The notes under the pieces are model-generated. The model had not been told where the DNA came from. It searched no databases and was given only the letters and a program-made list of their open reading frames with translations. 11,964 bases of DNA, taken from Deltaproteobacteria bacterium (GTDB lineage: Bacteria > Desulfobacterota > DSM-4660 > Desulfatiglandales > HGW-15). This document shows, piece by piece, positions 6,104 to 11,964 of the stretch. The translations under genes were made by a program, and so were the position numbers. Within the stretch, counting starts at the first letter, position 1. Every line of letters starts with the position of its first letter. The stretch is taken from the NCBI GenBank assembly GCA_016926135.1, contig JAFGPH010000451.1, forward strand, positions 1 to 11,964, written 5' to 3'.

Positions 6104-6457
6104 CTAGGGCGACTTCTTGAGGTGGTCCTCACAACCTTTCGGAATCACGCATATGAAACCCAAGGTCTCTTCTCCAAGGCTGAAAAACTGGTGAAGCTCG
6201 TCCGGTGCAATATATATCGCGTCCCCCTCCTGAATCCTCACCTCATGCTGCCCGCTCTTGATGATGCCCTTTCCCTTGATCACGAATATTTCATGTTCGA
6301 AGGGGTGTCTCTCCTCCTTGCCCTCAACGCCCTTCTCGACCTCAAAGTACCTCATCTCAAAATTTGGGGTTCCGATTTCTCCGGATAACAGCCACCAGAC
6401 GGATTTCCCAGATGGTGTTTTCAATGCCTCGGTCTTATCCATATTGGTAACGAACAT
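6104..6457 (-). CDS. Small single-domain cupin
   Basis: This 117-residue protein is one conserved beta-barrel of the cupin superfamily. Motif 1 is ERHPFEHEIFVIKGKG (residues 49-64), and motif 2 is GDAIYIAPDELHQF (78-91), with candidate metal ligands His51, His55 or Glu56, and His89. In related small cupins motif 1 begins HxHPWEHE; here the first histidine is Glu49, so metal binding may be altered. GGAGG (6467-6471) lies 9 bases upstream of the ATG, and the gene starts 19 bases after the E1 stop, indicating co-transcription. Small cupins act as dioxygenases, isomerases or ligand sensors. Nothing in the sequence fixes the role, but its place between E1 and the flavoprotein suggests binding an acid or keto intermediate. 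Confidence 0.85.
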   Translation of the reverse strand: MFVTNMDKTEALKTPSGKSVWWLLSGEIGTPNFEMRYFEVEKGVEGKEERHPFEHEIFVIKGKGIIKSGQHEVRIQEGDAIYIAPDELHQFFSLGEETLGFICVIPKGCEDHLKKSP

Positions 6458-6476
6458 CCTTTTTTTCCTCCGTGTG

Positions 6477-8654
6477 TCAAAAATGATGCCTGCAACCCAA
6501 AAGCATCTTCTCTTCTATCTCGGAATGCGTAGGCCACATGGCGCTTTCGAGGGCCTTTGAGACAGGGGCCGGAACATCCGGGGCCGTGACTTTGCCTACA
6601 GGAGCGTCCAGATAATCGTAGAAACGCTCTTGGATCTCGTCGCTCAGGCGCGCTGAAATCCCCTGGCTCCTGGGCGCCTGCTCCACGATCAGTACACTGC
6701 CCGTTTTTTGAACGGATCGACCGATGGTCTCATAATCCATTCCCACGTAGTCCAGTGTTCGGAGGTCAATGATCTCGATGCCCCTGCCTTCCTGCCCCAG
6801 TTCTTCCGCCACCAACTGACAATCCTTGACACCCGTAAGATAGGTCAATACCGTCAACCTATGGCCCTCTCGCAGAACCCGGGCCTTGCCATAGGCAACA
6901 TGGTAATCCAGGGTGTCGGCAGGGACGTCGAATGGATCGCCGTATAACTGCCCGTGTTCGATCATGAGCACCGGGTCCCTTAACCGGATCGCCGTATTGA
7001 AGAGTCCTACGTAATCAAAGGCATTGGAGGGCGCAAGGATACGCCAACCCGCGTGCTGGGCAAAAAGGCCTGCGGGATTCATGGAGTGCTGCCCCCCGTA
7101 ACCGAAGCCGATTCCTATGCGCGTCCGGACGACCATCGGAAAATTAATCCGACCACCATACATGTGCCTCAATTTTCCGATCTGGTTAAAAAGCTGATCG
7201 CCCGCCATTAACGCGAAATCCGGGAACATGATTTCGACGACCGGTTTCAAACCTACCGATGCGGCGCCGCCCGCTATCCCCAGAAACCCGCATTCTGAAA
7301 TGGGGGTATTGATGAGCCGGTCGGGGAACGCCTCCTTGATTCCCTTACAGGCCTGGTACGCGCCACCGCGCAGATTTGCCACTTCTTCACCCATCACGAT
7401 GACCCGATCGTCCCTCTCCATGTTGCGCAAGGTGACCGCGGCGATGGCTTCCACGTACGTGACTGTCCTGAACCGTTCGAAATCCTCCGCCTCGACAAAG
7501 GAGACATCGGCGAAGGCTTCATGGCCTTCTCGCAGATCCTTTTGAAGATCCTCGGTAAGCGGCCACTTTTCAGCCCGGATCATGCGCCTTTCTCCCCTTT
7601 TCTCGGTGCAGAAATCCACGGCCCGTTCCACGCAGAGCCTGGCCTTTTCTCGAAGCAAATCATCATCTGATTCCCGGACCACCCCCATCTCCTTCAACGC
7701 AAGAGGAAAAGTCGCCAAAGGATCCCTTTCAAGCCAGCTCCTTTCTTCCTCCTTGCTCCGGTATCCGTAAGCGCTTCCCGGCAGGCGACCGGCGTGGTGG
7801 CAGTACCTGTAAGTCCTCCCCTCGATGAAGAACGGAGATTTCCGCTGCCGGGTTCTTTCCAGGCCCATCGTAAAGGCGAGGTAAACCGCCAAGGGATCCA
7901 TTCCGTCAACGATGATGCTGTCAATACCGTAAGAGAGGCTCCTGAGGGCCAGATCCCTGACGGAGGAAGACCTGGATGCAGAGGTTCCAACGGCATAAAG
8001 GTTGTTTTCAACAAAGTAGATGACGGGCACTTCCCACAGGGCTGCGATGTTCGCCGCCTCATGAAAACACCCCTGGTTGATCGCGCCATCGCCAAAAAAG
8101 CAGACCGCCACGGTGTCCTTTTCAAGCCGCCTTTCTCCCCATGCGGCCCCGGTCACCAGGGGGATCCCGCCACCGACAATGCCATTACTCCCGAGGTTGC
8201 CGGATTCCCGGTCATAGAGATGCATGGACCCGCCTCGCCCCCTGCACCACCCGTCTCGCAACCCCATGATTTCGGAAAGAGTTCGATTGATCGCATCCTG
8301 CATGGCAGGGGTGACGGCGTCGCGCAGCGGTTGATATCCATCCGGGGCATAGTACATGAACGCCTTCGAAATGAAGTGGCCGTGGGCACGGTGAGTGGAT
8401 CCCACCAGATCGGACTTGCGCAAGGCCACGGCCATGCCCGATGCTACCGCCTCCTGCCCGATGCTGATATGGACCGGGCCATGAACCAGACCGAGATCAT
8501 TCAGATCCAGCACCGCAGTCTCGAACTCCCGCACCAGGTAAAGCAGGAAAAGCATGCGACGAAGGTCTGCCTGGGTTACATTCCGCATGTCTTCAGAAGA
8601 TACTTTCAGAAGACTGCATGTGCCCTTTGTTTTCTGTTTGACCAATCGACTCAT
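6477..8654 (-). CDS. Thiamine-diphosphate E1, fused alpha-beta subunits (2-oxoacid/acetoin dehydrogenase type)
   Basis: The 725-residue product joins in one chain the two E1 subunits that are separate in pyruvate, branched-chain and acetoin dehydrogenases. The alpha part (about 25-350) has THRAHGHF, GRGGSMHL and the thiamine diphosphate/Mg motif GDGAINQG with ENN (residues 188-218). The beta part (about 395-720) has TYVEAI, MGEEV (conserved Glu423), FMF-type core IMFPDFALMAGDQ and APSNAFDYVGL. In the family it decarboxylates a 2-oxoacid, or cleaves acetoin, and passes the acyl or hydroxyalkyl group to lipoamide on E2. No E2 or lipoyl protein is encoded in the window. The ATG overlaps the TGA of the VOC gene by four bases (ATGA), so translation is coupled, with AAGGG six bases upstream. 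Substrate cannot be read from the sequence; tandem fusions of this kind also occur in uncharacterised anaerobic clusters. Confidence 0.9.
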   Translation of the reverse strand: MSRLVKQKTKGTCSLLKVSSEDMRNVTQADLRRMLFLLYLVREFETAVLDLNDLGLVHGPVHISIGQEAVASGMAVALRKSDLVGSTHRAHGHFISKAFMYYAPDGYQPLRDAVTPAMQDAINRTLSEIMGLRDGWCRGRGGSMHLYDRESGNLGSNGIVGGGIPLVTGAAWGERRLEKDTVAVCFFGDGAINQGCFHEAANIAALWEVPVIYFVENNLYAVGTSASRSSSVRDLALRSLSYGIDSIIVDGMDPLAVYLAFTMGLERTRQRKSPFFIEGRTYRYCHHAGRLPGSAYGYRSKEEERSWLERDPLATFPLALKEMGVVRESDDDLLREKARLCVERAVDFCTEKRGERRMIRAEKWPLTEDLQKDLREGHEAFADVSFVEAEDFERFRTVTYVEAIAAVTLRNMERDDRVIVMGEEVANLRGGAYQACKGIKEAFPDRLINTPISECGFLGIAGGAASVGLKPVVEIMFPDFALMAGDQLFNQIGKLRHMYGGRINFPMVVRTRIGIGFGYGGQHSMNPAGLFAQHAGWRILAPSNAFDYVGLFNTAIRLRDPVLMIEHGQLYGDPFDVPADTLDYHVAYGKARVLREGHRLTVLTYLTGVKDCQLVAEELGQEGRGIEIIDLRTLDYVGMDYETIGRSVQKTGSVLIVEQAPRSQGISARLSDEIQERFYDYLDAPVGKVTAPDVPAPVSKALESAMWPTHSEIEEKMLLGCRHHF

Positions 8655-9136
8655 ACGGCACCCTTGTCTTCCTTTTGGGATCGATTCCGGAGAGCGTTAC
8701 CCTCCTCCATGGGCTTGATCTCCCGAATCTCGCAGACTTCATGTTCCACACCGTGGAAATAGGCGACATGGACCCCGGGCCGGAATTCCATCGGTTCCCC
8801 CATGAAGGTTACCCCATGCTCCTTCAGATGACGGCAGGTTCCCTGGAAATCCTCCACCATGAAACCGATGTGCGTCAAACCAAGGTCGCTTTGCAGCTTG
8901 CCCTGGGCGGGTTCCCTGCCCTCCGGATATGTGTAGTGAAACAGCTCCAGGAAAAAGCCGCCCAATTCCATATGAACAATGCGGACGTGGGCACGGGGTA
9001 TTCCCAGCAATTGGGCCATCGGCTTTTCGAACTCTCGATCGTATACCTTTTCCATACCGATCACATCACGATAAAAGGCAACGGCTTTTTCCATCTCCTT
9101 CACGCTCATGGCCACATGGTCCATCCGCTTAAACAT
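8651..9136 (-). CDS. VOC-superfamily (glyoxalase/epimerase-fold) metalloprotein
   Basis: A 161-residue protein with two beta-alpha-beta-beta-beta modules. MDHVAMSVKEMEKAVAFYRD opens module 1, and GLTHIGFMVEDF opens module 2. Four candidate metal ligands fall at the positions used by glyoxalase I and methylmalonyl-CoA epimerase: His7, Glu64, His89 and Glu136. I start at ATG 9136 because the homology begins there. A longer open frame reaches 9358, but that part is antisense-phase sequence within the oxidoreductase gene. The start overlaps the upstream stop as ATGTTTAA (8 bases), and the stop overlaps the E1 start by four, so it is coupled on both sides. Epimerisation, isomerisation or a lyase reaction on a hydroxy- or keto-acid derivative would fit the neighbours, but the substrate is unknown. 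The C-terminal 20 residues are a charged extension. Confidence 0.85.
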   Translation of the reverse strand: MFKRMDHVAMSVKEMEKAVAFYRDVIGMEKVYDREFEKPMAQLLGIPRAHVRIVHMELGGFFLELFHYTYPEGREPAQGKLQSDLGLTHIGFMVEDFQGTCRHLKEHGVTFMGEPMEFRPGVHVAYFHGVEHEVCEIREIKPMEEGNALRNRSQKEDKGAV

Positions 9137-11084
9137 TGCATACCCCGCAGGAATCACGTTCACCGCCCATACCGCTCCCTTGCTCTTCCAGCAACCCGAC
9201 CACCCAATCCAGTCCCAGTTCAAGGAGCTTTCCCCTCTGCGGCCGACCCGTAGCCGGATCGCAACCGATGATCTCATAGAACAGTCCGATCGCCCTCTGA
9301 AAATCCTCATACTCAAATACCCTGCGACCTGCACCCGGACCATCGGGTTTCGGATCAAAGAAACGCCTCGGCAGCCTGTCGTCGTTTGGGGAAAATCCCT
9401 CCCGCCAGTTAAAGGCCCTGGCCATCATGGTTGCGCGCTCTGCCGACTTCATCAATTCGAAAAGACTTGCGTTCCACCCGCTCACTGCATTCAGGGACAG
9501 AAGCATCTGATCAAGCGTCATCACACCCCGGGGCGCAAACCCGAAGACACAAAGCCCCAAGGCATCCATGACCTTCCAGAGGCCGTCCAGCAAGGCATAG
9601 GCCCTGATCTTGTCGTTGCTGATCTGTGTGGGATGCATGCCCATGTAAATGCCCAGCGGCTTGACGGATTCAGAGGAGAAAGAGCCCCCATCCGTAAAGA
9701 GGGTGTCATGGGCCGCGTTCATATGGTCTGCCCCATAGGTGGCTACGGCATACCCCAAACCTACTCCCACCTTCACGCGGGGATCATGCATGGGCACTTC
9801 CTGACCCTTGACCGACAAGTCGAGGGAAGTTTTATCAACACCGAACTTCGCAGCCAGGCGGGCAAGTCCTTCAGCTAGTAGATCGCCAAACCCCTCCCGC
9901 CTGGCCGTCATCTCCAGGAGCCGGATGACGAGATCGGGATCCCCAAAGCGCAATTCCATTCCGTCCGTATCGGACCTCGTGATCACGCCCTTCTCAAAAC
10001 ACTCGAAGGCCAGGGCCATGGTCATACCGGCCGAAATCGTGTCCATGCAGTAACGGTTGCAGGTTTCGTTCGCCTTTGCAATCGCCTTCAAATCCACAAT
10101 GTCGAGATTGGTCCCGAGGGCGGCCATGGCCTCATATTCAGGCCCCCCATATGCCGGATCGACCCCGTATGCGGGATGATTCAAGACGATGGAGGGTTTA
10201 CACCGGATAGGGCAGGCGTAGCACCCTTTTCCTCTTCTTTGAAGCACCCTCTTGTAGGTATCGGCGCTCACCGGGGTCGAATCAGCCAGTGTGCTCCTCC
10301 TGAAATTACTCACCGGGAGGGCCCCGGCCTTGGAAAAGCTCTCGCAAAGGCTGGCCGTACCATGATCATACAGTGCTTTCCCGAGAGGGTTATCCCTGAA
10401 GGTCGCGGCGTATTCCTTCGCCAGGCGTTTCACCCCTCCCGCATCGTGTAGCGCAATACCCCCAATGCCGGCAGCGGCCACGGCCCGGACATTCTTGGAC
10501 CCCATGACCGCTCCGAGACCATTGCGGCCGTTATAATGGCGAAGGGCGTTCGTTATATTGGCGAAACGCACAAGATTCATGCCTGCCAGGCCGCATTGGG
10601 CAATCCGGCACTTCCGGCCCCCGTTTTCCTTGCGAATGGCCTCTTCAACTTCCTTTGCGCCCTGATCTGCAAAACCGCTCGCGTCTCTGATCTCCGCGCG
10701 CCCGTTAGACACCCAGATGTAGACAGGCCTTTCCGATTTCCCCTTGAGCACAACGGCGTCAAACCCCGCCTTCTTGAGTTCAGGGCCGAAAAAGCCCCCT
10801 GCTTCGGATTCCCCCGCCACAGCGGTCAAAGGGGATTTTCCTATGGCGGTAAACCGACAGGATGCGGCCAGCGGAGCGCCTGTCATAACCCCCGTGGCAA
10901 GGACCAGGATGTTTTCCGGTGAGAGGGGGTCAATGTGGGCCGGGACCTCTTTAAGCAGATAGTAGTAGCCGATACCGCGACCGCCCAGGTAGGATCTGAA
11001 AAAGGTCTCATCTCTCTCCTCCACCTCGGCCTTCCCCTCACTGAGGTCGATCTTTAGGATTCTTCCCAGATATCCATAGGCCAT
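9129..11084 (-). CDS. Aldehyde:ferredoxin oxidoreductase family tungsten enzyme
   Basis: The 651-residue protein spans the whole AOR family: an N-terminal tungstopterin-binding domain (GYLGRILKIDL, SYLGGRGIG, GRNGLGAVMGSKN at 186-198), then domains 2 and 3. The [4Fe-4S] ligands are visible as Cys288-x2-Cys291-x3-Cys295 plus Cys512 in ALGLCVFGFAP, spaced much as in the Pyrococcus enzyme. GPEYEA and MHDPR are conserved active-site segments. The family oxidises aldehydes to acids while reducing ferredoxin, or the reverse, in the cytoplasm of anaerobes. The protein ends in CGVC, a second Cys pair whose role is unclear. The RBS before ATG 11084 is weak. It heads the coupled block AOR-VOC-E1, 69 bases after the epimerase gene. 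No partner iron-sulfur subunit is adjacent. Which aldehyde is used, and tungsten versus molybdenum, cannot be told from sequence. Confidence 0.92.
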   Translation of the reverse strand: MAYGYLGRILKIDLSEGKAEVEERDETFFRSYLGGRGIGYYYLLKEVPAHIDPLSPENILVLATGVMTGAPLAASCRFTAIGKSPLTAVAGESEAGGFFGPELKKAGFDAVVLKGKSERPVYIWVSNGRAEIRDASGFADQGAKEVEEAIRKENGGRKCRIAQCGLAGMNLVRFANITNALRHYNGRNGLGAVMGSKNVRAVAAAGIGGIALHDAGGVKRLAKEYAATFRDNPLGKALYDHGTASLCESFSKAGALPVSNFRRSTLADSTPVSADTYKRVLQRRGKGCYACPIRCKPSIVLNHPAYGVDPAYGGPEYEAMAALGTNLDIVDLKAIAKANETCNRYCMDTISAGMTMALAFECFEKGVITRSDTDGMELRFGDPDLVIRLLEMTARREGFGDLLAEGLARLAAKFGVDKTSLDLSVKGQEVPMHDPRVKVGVGLGYAVATYGADHMNAAHDTLFTDGGSFSSESVKPLGIYMGMHPTQISNDKIRAYALLDGLWKVMDALGLCVFGFAPRGVMTLDQMLLSLNAVSGWNASLFELMKSAERATMMARAFNWREGFSPNDDRLPRRFFDPKPDGPGAGRRVFEYEDFQRAIGLFYEIIGCDPATGRPQRGKLLELGLDWVVGLLEEQGSGMGGERDSCGVCNV

Positions 11085-11137
11085 GTGAAACCGCTATTTT
11101 GGATTTTACGAGACTTCACCACGCCTTCGCCGACGGC

Positions 11138-11152
11138 AGTCATTGGATGACT
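11138..11152 (-). other. Short inverted repeat after the epimerase gene
   Basis: AGTCATTGGATGACT has perfect 6-base arms around 3 bases and begins 2 bases after the epimerase stop codon. There is no T run after it in the direction of transcription, so it is unlikely to end transcription. It may mark the border between the epimerase gene and the oxidoreductase block. Confidence 0.25.
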
Positions 11153-11153
11153 A

Positions 11154-11964
11154 TCAGCCTGCCTTGCTTCCCTCCTTCTTCTGAACCTCCTGGATGAAAT
11201 CGGCAATCATGGCGTCCAGATCGTATTTCATTTTCCATCCAAATTCCTCAGAGGCGCTCGTGTCGTCATAGGACGAAGGGATAGCCAGGGCTGGTGCCAC
11301 GAGGTTTCTTACGAAATTCAAAGGCGCATCGGGAATGGTTGCTTTCATTTTGTCCACAATTTCCCTGGCAGAGGGGAGAATGCCGTTGATGTTGTATATC
11401 CTCGTTTTCACCTCCGCGGCGTTATAGAGCATCACGAGGGCCCTTGCCGCATCCTTGATATAGGTGATCGGAACCCTGTAGTCCTCGGGGACAGTCACCT
11501 CGTGCCTTCTTTTGAGGATGGCATCCTCAATCAGGGAGGATGGGAATAGAGACGTACCGACTCCGGAACGCCCGGCATTGACAATCCTGGCGAATCGAAG
11601 GGCCCGGAAATCAATGCCGTATTGGCGATGATAGTAGAGGCCCCACAGCTCTCCCGCCAGCTTTGCGATGCCGTAAAGGCTTCCGGGGACCTGGGGCGCC
11701 CCTTCTTTCACAGGTTCGGGCAACCCAGGGCCATAGGTTGCGATGGTGCTGGCAAAAATCACCTTTTCAATGGAATAGATCCTGGCAGCTTCCAGAAGAT
11801 TGACCGTTCCTTCAAGGTTTATCTTAAAACTGGCGTAGGGCCTTTCCATGCTCTCTGTAAAAAGGAGTGCCGCGAGGTGGAAGATATTGCTGACCTCATA
11901 GTCCTTGATCGTCCGCACCACATCGGGCCAGTCGGCAATATTGCCCGAGACAATTTCCACCCTG
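11154..11964 (-). CDS. NAD-dependent epimerase/dehydratase (extended SDR), 5' end cut by the window
   Basis: At least 269 residues are present, with the stop at 11154-11156. The frame is open to the window edge, so the GTG at 11960 is almost certainly internal, and the N-terminal GxxGxxG nucleotide-binding motif lies outside. Visible are VSNIFHLAALL (the NNAG-region equivalent of extended SDRs), NLEGTVNLLEAARI, FASTIATYG and the catalytic SLYGIAKLAGE (YxxxK). YGIDFRALRFARIVNAG and ITYIKDAARALVML follow. The middle and C-terminal parts resemble the SDR-type L-threonine 3-dehydrogenase branch (YG-AKLAGELW, then RALRF), but sugar-nucleotide epimerases share these features. It is on the same strand as the AOR cluster, 69 bases upstream, so co-transcription is possible but not shown. 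Confidence 0.8.
   Translation of the reverse strand, partial: RVEIVSGNIADWPDVVRTIKDYEVSNIFHLAALLFTESMERPYASFKINLEGTVNLLEAARIYSIEKVIFASTIATYGPGLPEPVKEGAPQVPGSLYGIAKLAGELWGLYYHRQYGIDFRALRFARIVNAGRSGVGTSLFPSSLIEDAILKRRHEVTVPEDYRVPITYIKDAARALVMLYNAAEVKTRIYNINGILPSAREIVDKMKATIPDAPLNFVRNLVAPALAIPSSYDDTSASEEFGWKMKYDLDAMIADFIQEVQKKEGSKAG

Noticed and set aside
7794..8762. 322-residue plus-strand open frame
   Set aside because: It is antisense to the E1 gene, whose motifs are unambiguous; its translation shows no family signature.
9137..9358. N-terminal extension of the VOC protein
   Set aside because: The extra 74 residues come from an alternative frame of the AOR 3' end. VOC homology starts exactly at the ATG at 9136, which is in a normal overlap with the AOR stop.
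9108..9878. 256-residue plus-strand open frame
   Set aside because: It is antisense to the AOR gene, which carries all the cluster cysteines and the family motifs.

Overview
The window reads as chromosomal DNA of an anaerobic bacterium, most likely a member of the Desulfobacterota (the former Deltaproteobacteria). I infer this from a tungsten-type aldehyde:ferredoxin oxidoreductase, a PEP-synthase-like phosphotransferase with a C-terminal region I associate with that phylum, GC-rich coding sequence and strong GGAGG ribosome binding sites. No rRNA, tRNA, CRISPR array, insertion sequence or origin was seen.

Left part (1-1840): gene-poor and decayed. A leftward sigma70-type promoter (85-112) points out of the window, and an 18-bp palindrome lies at 196-213. 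A rightward promoter (449-477), overlapped by the inverted repeat TATAAC-N6-GTTATA, drives a HigBA-like type II toxin-antitoxin locus. Its toxin gene (about 484-858) is frameshifted, while the antitoxin (903-1199) looks intact. On the minus strand a ribbon-helix-helix antitoxin remnant (1324-1581) keeps its RBS, an operator-like inverted repeat and its DNA-binding N-terminus, but its C-terminus is lost. A palindromic, MITE-like repeat (about 1723-1804) closes the region.

Middle (1930-4521, plus strand): one large protein with an N-terminal helical region, a PEP-synthase-type ATP-grasp domain and a phosphohistidine swivelling domain. The usual pyruvate/PEP-binding barrel is absent and a different domain of about 290 residues takes its place, so the acceptor is unknown.

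Right part (4580-11964, minus strand): a leftward, tightly packed gene cluster. In transcription order it holds an SDR epimerase (cut by the window edge), an aldehyde:ferredoxin oxidoreductase, a VOC/glyoxalase-fold protein, a fused alpha-beta E1 of the 2-oxoacid dehydrogenase family, a small cupin, and a divergent dihydrolipoamide-dehydrogenase-like flavoprotein. The first three steps after the epimerase are coupled (8-nt and 4-nt overlaps). There is no E2 acyltransferase, lipoyl protein or lipoate ligase in the window. The set therefore looks like either a 2-oxoacid/acetoin-type dehydrogenase whose E2 lies elsewhere, or a noncanonical route in which a thiamine-diphosphate enzyme releases an aldehyde that the tungsten enzyme oxidises to an acid with reduction of ferredoxin. 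The second reading is inference. The large phosphotransferase converges on the cluster across a 58-bp gap with no clear terminator.
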